Source: Vibrio qingdaonensis
Lineage (GTDB): Bacteria; Pseudomonadota; Gammaproteobacteria; Enterobacterales; Vibrionaceae
Assembly (NCBI RefSeq): GCF_026191675.1
Contig: NZ_JAKRRY010000016.1
Coordinates: 52,217 to 116,216 of the forward strand
Direction: 5' to 3'
DNA length: 64,000 nucleotides
Shown here: positions 52,360 through 60,321 of the stretch, piece after piece
Layout: each line of letters opens with the position of its first letter
Position numbering within the stretch: position 1 is the stretch's first letter
Program-made: the position numbers and the translations under genes
Notes under the pieces: model-generated
Seen by the model: the letters and a program-made list of their open reading frames with translations, nothing else
Database searches by the model: none
What the model was told of the DNA's origin: nothing

Positions 52360-52887
52360 ATGAGTGAGATGGGGACAGAGGTAACAGCACAATTTTTTGG
52401 CTTAATCAGTTTTGTACTGGGTATGTCGACGTTTTATCAAAAAGACGATAAGAAACTCAAAATTCTGATGCTGTTACTTAATCTCAACCATCTTGTTCAT
52501 TTCATTTTAATGGGTTCGATGGTGTCTGCGGCGAGCGCGTTGCTGTCTACGTTTAGGACAGGAATGGCGATCTACACCCGTTCTTTATGGGTTGCTGCCT
52601 TCTTTGTCATAATCAGTGTCGTCGTTGGATTAGCTTTAGCCCAAGATGCGTGGCAATTATGGCCCATCGCTGGCACTGTCATCGGAACCATTTCGATATT
52701 TTTATTAAAGGGTATTCCTTTACGCTTAGGATGCCTACTTGGCGCGACGTGTTGGCTTATCAATAATCTTTCGATTGGCTCAATTGGCGGAAGTTTGCTT
52801 GAAGCATCGGTCATTATGATGAATATGTTGACGATTGCTCGTTTGTATCGCGATAAACGTAGCTCAGATACGGTCTCTCAAGGTTAG
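52360..52887 (+). CDS. YgjV family inner membrane protein
   Basis: 175 residues, five or six membrane segments covering most of the chain. It matches the YgjV (Imp-YgjV) family throughout: AQFFGLISFVLGMSTFYQKDDKKLKI, LNHLVHFILMGSMVSAASALLSTFRT and a later LLGATCWLINNLSIGSIGGSLLEA. It starts 12 bp after kduD, so it is co-transcribed with the uronate genes. A transport role for this family is unproven. A diverged YgjV domain is also fused to a GNAT domain at 14454. Confidence 0.85.
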   Translation: MSEMGTEVTAQFFGLISFVLGMSTFYQKDDKKLKILMLLLNLNHLVHFILMGSMVSAASALLSTFRTGMAIYTRSLWVAAFFVIISVVVGLALAQDAWQLWPIAGTVIGTISIFLLKGIPLRLGCLLGATCWLINNLSIGSIGGSLLEASVIMMNMLTIARLYRDKRSSDTVSQG

Positions 52888-52939
52888 TTTATCAATATCA
52901 TGGCGTATGACCGTCTGAAAGGCGATACCGCAAGGAGTC

Positions 52940-53201
52940 ATGTTTAGATATTAATAAATGTGACGACGTAACTTTTGGTGTCGCAGATCAGAAAGGGATG
53001 GTAGAGAAGTACTGCCATTCATATGAGAAGCTCACATTAGTGCTAACGGGTTGCTTTGAATTTGTATCAAGAGAAGAGACCCAAAGACTTCGTGCAGGTG
53101 AAGTCATCATCCATAGGGCATATACACCACACACAGTGACATGTATTGAAGCGGGTATGATTGTTGATAGTTTCATATCAAGTGATAAAGAAATATTTTA
53201 G
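52940..53201 (+). pseudogene. Decayed KdgF-like cupin gene, frameshifted near its start
   Basis: From an ATG at 52940 with AAGGAG upstream, the reading frame stops after four codons. Removing one T from TTT at 52943-52945 opens a continuous 86-residue frame (MLDINKCDDV... to 53201) that matches the cupin KdgF family. The metal-binding region has also changed: the usual H-x-H-P-H-E-Q reads Y-C-H-S-Y-E-K, losing two probable ligands, although the later PH is kept. The gene sits between kduD/ygjV and the isomerase, where kdgF belongs. Translation from an internal ATG at 52998 would give a truncated cupin, which I consider non-functional. Confidence 0.6.
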
Positions 53202-53238
53202 TTATAATTTTTGATTCGCAATATAGCGGGAGAAACAA

Positions 53239-53880
53239 ATGAAAATTGCATTGATGATGGAAAACAGCCAAGCGGGTAAAAACGCAGTGGTTTACAACGA
53301 GCTGACTAACGTGGTTGCACCACTAGACCATGCCGTGTTTAACGTGGGTATGAGTGATGAAAATGATCATCACCTTACGTACATCCATCTAGGTATCATG
53401 GCGAGCATTCTAGTAAACTCGAAAGCCGTTGATTTTGTTGTGACGGGTTGTGGTACAGGTCAAGGTGCGATGATGTCACTGAATATCCACCCTGGCATTG
53501 TTTGTGGTTACTGTCTAGAGCCGTCAGACGCGTTCTTGTTTAACCAAATTAACAACGGTAATGCGTTGTCATTAGCCTTTGCAAAAGGCTACGGTTGGGG
53601 TGCGGAACTGAATGTTCGCTATATTTTTGAAAAAGCCTTCACCACGGGTGAACGTGGTCAAGGTTACCCACTTGAGCGTGCTGAGCCACAACAACGCAAT
53701 GCTGGTATTTTAAATGAAGTTAAAGCGGCAGTGGTTAAAGAAAACTACTTAGACACGCTAAAAGCCATTGATGTTGAATTGGTGAAAACAGCCGTGACAG
53801 GTGAACGATTCCAGCAATGTTTCTTCGAGCACTGCCAAGTACCAGAAATCGAGCAATACGTACGCTCACTATTGGATTAA
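53239..53880 (+). CDS. dhuI: RpiB/LacA/LacB family isomerase, probable DhuI-type uronate isomerase
   Basis: 213 residues. LacAB/RpiB family marks are present, notably VVTGCGTGQGAMMSL with the catalytic Cys region and NALSLAFAKGYGWGAELN. The length equals that of streptococcal DhuI (LacAB-type 4-deoxy-L-threo-5-hexosulose-uronate ketol-isomerase), which replaces KduI in glycosaminoglycan degradation. Being beside kduD and upstream of kdgK-eda in the pathway supports that role, because no KduI is in the window. RpiB itself is shorter (about 150). Assignment by context and family; not proven. Confidence 0.65.
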   Translation: MKIALMMENSQAGKNAVVYNELTNVVAPLDHAVFNVGMSDENDHHLTYIHLGIMASILVNSKAVDFVVTGCGTGQGAMMSLNIHPGIVCGYCLEPSDAFLFNQINNGNALSLAFAKGYGWGAELNVRYIFEKAFTTGERGQGYPLERAEPQQRNAGILNEVKAAVVKENYLDTLKAIDVELVKTAVTGERFQQCFFEHCQVPEIEQYVRSLLD

Positions 53881-53920
53881 TTGTTATCTAGCGATAATAC
53901 GCGTAGATATCAAGCTAGTA

Positions 53921-53980
53921 GCTATAAGACTAGTGGCTATAACATTAGTCGCTATGATATTCGTGGCTATAACACCAATA
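53921..53980. repeat. 15-bp tandem repeat, 4 copies
   Basis: Units at 53921, 53936, 53951 and 53966 follow GCTAT(A/G)A(G/C/T)A... with drift (GCTATAAC in two units). They start 40 bp after the isomerase gene and end 9 bp before its terminator. Confidence 0.85.
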
Positions 53981-53988
53981 ATAGATAG

Positions 53989-54017
53989 AAAAATGGCAAC
54001 CTTGGGTTGCCATTTTT
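53989..54017. terminator. Bidirectional terminator
   Basis: AAAAATGGCAACC (53989-54001) pairs with GGTTGCCATTTTT (54005-54017) around TTG. It serves the isomerase gene and the convergent HlyD gene. Confidence 0.9.
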
Positions 54018-54100
54018 ATTGCACATTGTTTAACCATTGGGTGTGCTCGTCATTACTATGGTTAAGAACGGCGACGTTACCAACGGTTGGTTACCTCTGC

Positions 54101-55231
54101 TTAATGATCTAAGTAGAGGTAGTTTTGCCAACTTTTCATGCGGATTAAAACTTTTCGCATAATCGACACATGTTTGAAGCTATCTGAGTAGATGGCAATT
54201 TCGGCGTTAGAACCCGTAGGAAGCACGTATTCACTCATATCATCATCGAGTACCAGCTTCACCATAGCACGACCTGAAGTATTGAAGGTTTGTGTACTTC
54301 TTAGTGTGCCACTCGCGCTGATCTGACCTTCAGCAATCGTCGGTAAGACTTCCACTATTTTACCTTTGAATACCTTACCCGGTAGCGCGCGGAATAAGAA
54401 TTCAGCTTCAAAGCCGGGCTTAAGTCGTTGTAATGAGTTCTGTCTGAATGCACCGACAAAGAACTCTTCTTCTTTATGGACAAAGGTCATTAGCGGCACC
54501 AAAGGAAGCGGTACTGCCATCATGCCAGGTCTCAGCGCTAATTGAGTGACATAGCCGTCGGTAGGGGCACGGACAACCGTTTCTCTTAGGTTAAATTCGG
54601 CTTGAATCAATGCGGCTTTTAACTGAGCTACAGTAGTATTCTCGCCGAATATTTGTGACTCAAAAGCCAGTCTCGCGCTTTCTTCTTTCGCTTCAGAGGC
54701 TTCAAATGCAGCTTGGCTTGCTTTGAATGACTGACGGCGTGTGTCGACTTGTTGCTCAGTAAATGCACCTCGTTTGAAGCCTTTTTGATATCGAGCAAAT
54801 TCGCGCTCTGCTTTGTCACGCTCGGCAGCGGCTTTAATTGTATCGGATTGCGCCGCTTTATAATCACTCTCGAGTTGTAACACATCTTGATTGGCATCGG
54901 CGAGTGCGGCTCTGGCTTTAATGACTTCCGCTTCATAAGGAATCGGGTCAATTCTTAGCATGACATCGCCTTTTTTCATCTGTTGGTTAGCTTCTACGTT
55001 GACTTCAACGACTTTGCCCCGAACACTCGAAACAATAGGCGTTGTGCTGTAGAACTGCCCACCGACTTGCGTAAACGGATGGTTGTAGTTCATTAACAAG
55101 ATAAGTGTACCTATGAGTACTACGCCACCAAGCACCGCGGTTGGGACGGTCCATTTATTGAGTGGAATCTTGAAAATTTTAAAGATGGCAATACACAACG
55201 CGGCGTAAGTTAGTACGAGTAATAGATCCAT
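54101..55231 (-). CDS. HlyD family membrane fusion protein (YiaV/YibH-like)
   Basis: 376 residues. An N-terminal membrane part with two hydrophobic segments is followed by a biotinyl-lipoyl-like half (SSVRGKVVEVNVEANQQMKKGDVMLRIDP), a long coiled coil (about residues 100-205), the second lipoyl half (RAPTDGYVTQLALRPGMMAVP) and a beta-barrel domain. It links an inner-membrane transporter to the outer membrane. The upstream gene encodes a DUF3302 protein, the usual partner in the yiaW-yiaV arrangement, with three bases between them. Its transport substrate is unknown. Confidence 0.88.
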   Translation of the reverse strand: MDLLLVLTYAALCIAIFKIFKIPLNKWTVPTAVLGGVVLIGTLILLMNYNHPFTQVGGQFYSTTPIVSSVRGKVVEVNVEANQQMKKGDVMLRIDPIPYEAEVIKARAALADANQDVLQLESDYKAAQSDTIKAAAERDKAEREFARYQKGFKRGAFTEQQVDTRRQSFKASQAAFEASEAKEESARLAFESQIFGENTTVAQLKAALIQAEFNLRETVVRAPTDGYVTQLALRPGMMAVPLPLVPLMTFVHKEEEFFVGAFRQNSLQRLKPGFEAEFLFRALPGKVFKGKIVEVLPTIAEGQISASGTLRSTQTFNTSGRAMVKLVLDDDMSEYVLPTGSNAEIAIYSDSFKHVSIMRKVLIRMKSWQNYLYLDH

Positions 55232-55234
55232 GAA

Positions 55235-55609
55235 TTACTTCTCCTCTTCCACAGCTTGAGCTTGCTGTACCACTTGTTTACTTTTTAAATACCTAATCTC
55301 TTGTTCCATGTTAGAGACTTGATCAACTAACTTTTCTAGGCGGTGATGCAAATCATGTTGCTCTTCTTCCAGTTTATGAAAGCCCCAACCACGCTCTTTG
55401 CGCCAAAGGGTTGCCCAAATCCATAGAAATGGCCAAATGGCATGCAGCGTGAATAAACTGACCCATCCAGCGACATGTATGGCGTCTTGATGAGGGTGAT
55501 CACGTTCTTTTGCAATTTCAAAAGGAATATCGTGAATAACAATAATGCCGTAAAATATGACGAGGGCGACGAAAACAAGCAGTCCAAGAGCAAAGTAATC
55601 AAGAAACAT
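55235..55609 (-). CDS. DUF3302 inner membrane protein (YiaW-like)
   Basis: 124 residues with AAGGAT before the ATG. Two membrane segments (about residues 5-27 and 45-66, the second with HAIWPFLWIWATLW) are followed by a charged coiled coil (KLEEEQHDLHHRLEKLVDQVSNMEQEI). Matches YiaW/DUF3302, always found beside an HlyD family gene. The small protein probably forms a complex with the HlyD protein; the mechanism is unknown. Confidence 0.88.
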   Translation of the reverse strand: MFLDYFALGLLVFVALVIFYGIIVIHDIPFEIAKERDHPHQDAIHVAGWVSLFTLHAIWPFLWIWATLWRKERGWGFHKLEEEQHDLHHRLEKLVDQVSNMEQEIRYLKSKQVVQQAQAVEEEK

Positions 55610-55719
55610 AGTTCATCCTTGCGAGAGTTAAAATAGCGAATTGAAATAGTTCAACTGGTTAAGTATTTGTTATATTTATGTATTACGCAACAGATAAATG
55701 ATATTTAAAGAGGAATTTG

Positions 55720-56610
55720 ATGACATTTATTGGTGAGGGGGCTGCAATTGGTGCAGCCATGGTTTGGGCGATAGCAACATGGATTTATAGCCAGTTCAGT
55801 CATCATTTTAGTTCTATGCAGTTGAATATCATAAAAGGGTCTATTGCGTCGGTCATGATGCTGATGGTGCTGCCTTTTACTCAGATGCCTGATGTCAGTG
55901 TAGAGCCTAGGTATTTATGGATTCTTGGCATTTCCGGTGTGATCGGCATCGCTATTGGCGACAGCGCTTATTTCGCGGCTCTTAAACGTATCGGTGCGAA
56001 TAAAACCTTACTTCTAGAATCTTTGGCTCCTCCACTTTCAGGCATTTTAGCATTGGTATTTTTAGGCAGTGCGTTGCAGCTTCAAAGCTGGCTGGGCGTT
56101 GTGATTACCACCATTGCGGTGACCTCTGTAGTGTTTCAGCCAAATGATGGCAACGGAACCGGTTATGATATGAAGGGCATTGCGTTTGGCCTGTTGGCAA
56201 GCACCTGTCAGGCGTCAGGCGTGGTGATTTCCCATTTTGCACTGGTGCAAGGGGATTTACCGCCATTACTTGGCGCGCTAATTCGCCTGACTATTGGGGT
56301 TGCTGCGGTCGCTATGTTTGTCGTGTTTGCGGAGAAAAAGCCGTTTAATGCGATAAAAAAACAGTGCTTGTCTATGACAAATAATAATTGGATGTGGTTA
56401 TTGGCGGCCATTTTTGTCGGCACATTTTTGGCATTATGGTTACAGCAGGTGGCGCTAAAATACGCCAACCCAGCTATCGCGCAGACTCTGATTGCAACTA
56501 GCCCGTTGTTTATCTTAATTATTTACGCTATTCGTGGTGAGAAAATTAGCCGCCGTAGTGTTGTTGGTACTTTGTTCGCAGTGTTGGGGGTATCGTTATT
56601 CTTTCTTTAA
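55720..56610 (+). CDS. EamA/DMT family transporter
   Basis: About 296 residues. ATG 55720 suits AGAGGA; a TTG three bases earlier is less likely. Ten membrane segments in two EamA repeats, with the conserved GEGAAIGAAMVWAIATWIYSQ and GDSAYFAALKRIGANKTLL segments. Fourth EamA-type transporter in the window. The substrate is unknown. It is divergent from the DUF3302-HlyD operon and convergent with the zinc-finger gene. Confidence 0.85.
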   Translation: MTFIGEGAAIGAAMVWAIATWIYSQFSHHFSSMQLNIIKGSIASVMMLMVLPFTQMPDVSVEPRYLWILGISGVIGIAIGDSAYFAALKRIGANKTLLLESLAPPLSGILALVFLGSALQLQSWLGVVITTIAVTSVVFQPNDGNGTGYDMKGIAFGLLASTCQASGVVISHFALVQGDLPPLLGALIRLTIGVAAVAMFVVFAEKKPFNAIKKQCLSMTNNNWMWLLAAIFVGTFLALWLQQVALKYANPAIAQTLIATSPLFILIIYAIRGEKISRRSVVGTLFAVLGVSLFFL

Positions 56611-56638
56611 AGAGTGCTTGCTTCTAGAGGGAATCCAC

Positions 56639-58213
56639 TCATTCCAATAACTGTTTTAAGGTCATAGGGGCTTCACAAACGTTGAGTCTTTGGGCAGCGG
56701 TGAGTCCTTGCTTATCTTGATAACAAAGATTATGCCAAGCCCGAAAGATGTCGAGCAACGGCATAATACCGCCCGGTCTTAACTTTCTTCTTGGCTCATT
56801 AATAAAGCTTTCAAACAACAATTGGAAACGGGCTTGGTAAAATTCAACGCTCTCAATAGACGCAACTTGTAACCAATAGTTGGTATCGTCAACATTGTCT
56901 GAGGAAGCGTTACTGCCTGACAAGGTGTCATTGGCTGATGATAGGTAACATAACCCTTTGCTGGCCCCACTGGCTTGGTGCGCAATGGCCCAGCGATCAC
57001 GCCACCAACCCATAAGAGCTATATCCGTCGTTTTTGATAGTCCACTATTATCCCACTTAGGATCTTGCATGACGTACAGGAGGTCGACGTTGTTGCTCTT
57101 GATACGTTCAAGATATACGGTTAATGCCGCAGACCGTAGAACCGGATCTTGAGGCATAAAGATAGCGAGTGGCTTTTTCTCACCAATCATCTGAGAGATA
57201 TGGAGGTAATGGGCATAAGAGGTGTAGGGCGCTCTTATCAGTGTCCCTGTATTCGGATAGTGGAACTTAGAAAAATTACCTAATGGGTCTTCGACATTAC
57301 TTCTCGCCAGAATATTCTGATAATTGATGTCAATACGTTCTTTGATGTTAGGAGGAGGCGTCCCAAAAGATATGTTATCTCGGTGGCTTTGGGGTCTTCT
57401 TTCGCTTTCGGTACGCTTATTGGTGCTGCCATAGTTTTCTGCGACATACTGCTTAGACAAAAATTGTGCATGGTTTTGATAGGCGTCATGGTCAAGATCG
57501 CTGTTCGCACAATTTTCTAACGTGTAATTAGTGTGTTGGCAAAGCACATAGCCGGAGTCAGCGTCGCAGGTTGCGAACCAAAAAACGCCGTTGTGACTGT
57601 TGGGTTGCAGGCTTTGGTAGTTTGAAGCAAGGGTATATTGGCGAGCATGGTTTAACCACCGCGCGTCAATATGGGCAAGCTTCCTACGACAGCGACTCGC
57701 GATTTGGTCGATATTGTCGTAAAAGGTTTTAGGGTTGATATCAAGCTTACGGCAGATTTCTCTGACTGAATAACCCGTAAATAAGAAAGCCAGTAATGCT
57801 TCTTGAAACTCAATCTTTTTATTGGCACCGGACCACTTATCGACAAATGTGCCTTGGCATGATTTACATCGATAGCGTTGGCGATCACCGCTAAATCCAA
57901 AAGCGTGATAACGCTCTTTATGGGTATCAACCGATAGACCAAAGTTTTCACATTGGCTGTCTTTACATGCAGGTAGTCCATCATCATGAGTAAGTCGCAA
58001 CCGCTTTAGCTCGCTCAGGACTTCTTGGTTGTTAAGTAGGGGGGGAAACGCACCACATTCTCGGCATACCATCGCAGGTCGCTTAGGATTACTGTGCTGC
58101 AAAATATAAAGATTTGCATCACTTCTTCCAAAATTGTCACACGCCAATGTTTTACAAAAATTGAGCTGTAATCCATTTGCGGCCAGCGGCAATTTGCCTT
58201 CGGACACGTTCAC
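56639..58213 (-). CDS. Zinc-ribbon, helix-turn-helix protein resembling an IS1-type transposase; uncharacterised
   Basis: 524 residues. The N-terminal 120 residues carry several Cys pairs (FCKTLACDNF, VCRECGAF, PACKDSQCENF, YRCKSCQGTF), i.e. two or three zinc ribbons like those of InsA/IS1595 transposases. A helix-turn-helix follows (GYSVREICRKLDINPKTFYDNI). FWFATCDADSGYVLCQHT could start an RNase H-like core, but no convincing DDE triad is seen. No terminal inverted repeats or target duplications flank the gene, so it looks domesticated. It contains a C7 tract in coding sequence at about 58039-58045. The start codon is uncertain. Possible DNA-binding regulator; function unknown. Confidence 0.6.
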   Translation of the reverse strand: MNVSEGKLPLAANGLQLNFCKTLACDNFGRSDANLYILQHSNPKRPAMVCRECGAFPPLLNNQEVLSELKRLRLTHDDGLPACKDSQCENFGLSVDTHKERYHAFGFSGDRQRYRCKSCQGTFVDKWSGANKKIEFQEALLAFLFTGYSVREICRKLDINPKTFYDNIDQIASRCRRKLAHIDARWLNHARQYTLASNYQSLQPNSHNGVFWFATCDADSGYVLCQHTNYTLENCANSDLDHDAYQNHAQFLSKQYVAENYGSTNKRTESERRPQSHRDNISFGTPPPNIKERIDINYQNILARSNVEDPLGNFSKFHYPNTGTLIRAPYTSYAHYLHISQMIGEKKPLAIFMPQDPVLRSAALTVYLERIKSNNVDLLYVMQDPKWDNSGLSKTTDIALMGWWRDRWAIAHQASGASKGLCYLSSANDTLSGSNASSDNVDDTNYWLQVASIESVEFYQARFQLLFESFINEPRRKLRPGGIMPLLDIFRAWHNLCYQDKQGLTAAQRLNVCEAPMTLKQLLE

Positions 58214-58282
58214 CCCCTAAGGTTTATATAAATAGGTTTATAGAAACGGGTTTCTTAAATTGGCTTGATATAAATAGCTTCG

Positions 58283-58323
58283 AAAAAAAAAGCCAGTGTA
58301 ATTTCAGGCGTTACACTGGCTTT
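58283..58323 (-). terminator. Terminator of deoD
   Basis: AGCCAGTGTAA (58291-58301) pairs with TTACACTGGCT (58311-58321). Eight A precede it on the plus strand, giving a U-tail for the minus-strand transcript. Confidence 0.92.
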
Positions 58324-58328
58324 AAAAC

Positions 58329-59039
58329 TTATAGGTTGATGGCTGTTTCTAGTGCGACGGTCATCATTTCGTTAAACGATTTTTGACGGTCTTCAGAACT
58401 TAATTTCTCGCCGCGGATAATATGGTCGGAAACCGTAAGAATAGTCAATGCTTTCGCGCCTAAGTCTGCTGCCACGCCGTAGATACCCGCCGCTTCCATA
58501 TCAACACCTAAAATACCTAAGTGCTTCATTTTGTCGAAGATGTCGGCTTCTGGTGTATAGAAAAGGTCGGCTGAGAAAATATTGCCGACTTTAACAGGAA
58601 CGTTTTGGCTACGCGCTTGTTTTACGGCTTCCTCTAGAAGACCGAAATCAGCAATGGCAGCAAAGTCATGGTCATTGAAGCGAATACGGTTCACTTTTGA
58701 ATCTGTTGATGCGCCCATGCCAATAACCACGTCCATTAGGTTAACATCGTCACGTACTGCCCCACAGCTGCCTACACGAATAACGTTTTTAACACCAAAA
58801 TCTTTGATCAGTTCGTGAACGTAGATACAGCAAGATGGGATACCCATGCCATGACCCATAACTGAAACGCGTTGACCTTTATAGGTACCGGTATAACCAA
58901 ACATGTTACGTACATCACAAACTTTCTCTACGTCTTCTAAAAACGTATCAGCAATGTATTGAGCACGAAGCGGATCGCCTGGCATCAGGACTGTTTCAGC
59001 AAAATCACCCGGGTTTGCATTGATATGAGGGGTAGCCAT
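58329..59039 (-). CDS. deoD: Purine-nucleoside phosphorylase, DeoD type
   Basis: 236 residues, the usual hexameric bacterial enzyme length. ATG 59039 with AGGAG. Signature regions: [64 protein letters not shown] and the specificity loop [15 protein letters not shown], plus the catalytic Asp in VSDHIIRGE. It phosphorolyses purine (deoxy)nucleosides. It is normally regulated with nucleoside genes, none of which is nearby. A terminator follows. Confidence 0.96.
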   Translation of the reverse strand: MATPHINANPGDFAETVLMPGDPLRAQYIADTFLEDVEKVCDVRNMFGYTGTYKGQRVSVMGHGMGIPSCCIYVHELIKDFGVKNVIRVGSCGAVRDDVNLMDVVIGMGASTDSKVNRIRFNDHDFAAIADFGLLEEAVKQARSQNVPVKVGNIFSADLFYTPEADIFDKMKHLGILGVDMEAAGIYGVAADLGAKALTILTVSDHIIRGEKLSSEDRQKSFNEMMTVALETAINL

Positions 59040-59367
59040 GGTATTGCTCCTAATATTTTAACGAATTCTGTTGAATGTCATCATTCTTTGTTGAAATGAA
59101 TCTTAGCGCCAATGATAAGGCTTCTATGAGATTTTAATCACACTTTTCTTTTAATGTTCCAAGGTTACTGGTGATGATAACTAAATCTGTTGAAATCGAA
59201 GGCGCAATCGATTGATTGGGTGAATCCTAGATATTGAAGAAAAAATGCCACATGAGTGAACTGTTACACAAAGGCTACGTACTATTGTACATAACAATTT
59301 TTTGTATCACTTATTTTAAAGTGCCTTGGTAAGTTCGCGAGCGCATTTTTTACACAAGGAGTATGTC
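59040..59367. other. 328-bp divergent spacer with TTGTACA/TTGTATC repeats
   Basis: TTGTACA (59285-59291) and TTGTATC (59302-59308) are direct repeats 17 bp apart, about 60-80 bp before the start of the DUF523 gene. TGTACA-type boxes are reminiscent of operators of MerR-type LitR/CarH regulators, and a MerR-type gene is second in the cluster. This is a weak candidate. No gene is seen. Confidence 0.35.
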
Positions 59368-60321
59368 ATGGATGAAAAAACTATCAGCATTGGAATCAGT
59401 TCTTGCTTATTGGGCGAAAAGGTTCGATTTGACTCTGGCCACAAGCAAAGCAGCTATGTGAACAAAGAGCTGCGGGATTATTTTTCGTTTGTCTCTGTTT
59501 GTCCCGAGGTTGGGATGGGGCTACCAGTGCCTCGACCAACAATACGCTTAATGTCGAATGAAGAGCGAATTAGCCTAGTGGAAACGAAGGATGCGACCAA
59601 GGATTATACCGATGGAATGCTGTCCTTTACCCACAAAAAAGTCGCTGAGTTGGAAAACACGGAAATGTGTGGGTATATCGTGTGTGCGAAATCTCCAAGT
59701 TGTGGGATGGAGAGAGTAAAGGTCTATACAGTCGGTCATGCTAAGGCGAATGGTGTTGGTTTGTATACCGAGCATTTGATGAAAAAAATGCCATGGTTAC
59801 CTGTAGAGGAAGACGGCAGGCTTAATGATCCTGTGCTTAAAGAGAATTTTATTTCTCGCGTGTTTGGGTTAAATGATTTCTATCAGTCGATGGAAGGTGA
59901 GCCCACTCCGGGAAAAATTGTTGATTTTCACTCTCGCTATAAACTGACACTGATGGCACATAACCCGACGTCTTATAAAACACTCGGTAGGTTGGTGGCT
60001 CACCAAAATGAGTATGGGCCTGATGAGTTTTATCATGCTTATCGACTTGGATTGATGGAAGGGTTGAAGCACCGTGCGTCTCGTAAGAATGTCACGAATG
60101 TACTCATGCACATTCAAGGTTATTTTAAGCGCGTATTGGATGCCGATGAAAAGCGTGAACTGGCACAAGTGATAGACGATTATCGCACTGGGTTACTGCC
60201 TTTGCTTTCACCGCTCACGTTGTTAAAGCACTATCTTCGTGCATACCCAGATGACTACCTTGCATCGCAACGATTCTTGCAACCTCATCCAGAAGAGATG
60301 CGCCTGCGTTATGGGTTGTAA
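59368..60321 (+). CDS. DUF523/DUF1722 protein (TudS-like iron-sulfur domain fused to YbgA domain)
   Basis: About 317 residues from ATG 59368, with AAGGAG six bases upstream. The N-terminal DUF523 half carries the conserved Cys of the TudS [4Fe-4S] desulfidase family: SSCLLGE, VCPEVGMG and CAKSPSCGM. The C-terminal DUF1722 (YbgA) half has YKLTLMAHNPTSYKTLGRLVA. DUF523 homologues remove sulfur from thiouracil. It begins a cluster that overlaps the MerR-type gene and is followed by phrB, matching Vibrio gene order in which these genes stay together. Confidence 0.88.
   Translation: MDEKTISIGISSCLLGEKVRFDSGHKQSSYVNKELRDYFSFVSVCPEVGMGLPVPRPTIRLMSNEERISLVETKDATKDYTDGMLSFTHKKVAELENTEMCGYIVCAKSPSCGMERVKVYTVGHAKANGVGLYTEHLMKKMPWLPVEEDGRLNDPVLKENFISRVFGLNDFYQSMEGEPTPGKIVDFHSRYKLTLMAHNPTSYKTLGRLVAHQNEYGPDEFYHAYRLGLMEGLKHRASRKNVTNVLMHIQGYFKRVLDADEKRELAQVIDDYRTGLLPLLSPLTLLKHYLRAYPDDYLASQRFLQPHPEEMRLRYGL

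Noticed and set aside
1044..53980. Tandem arrays as CRISPR loci
   Set aside because: Units are directly adjacent with no unique spacers, differ between loci, and no cas gene is present.
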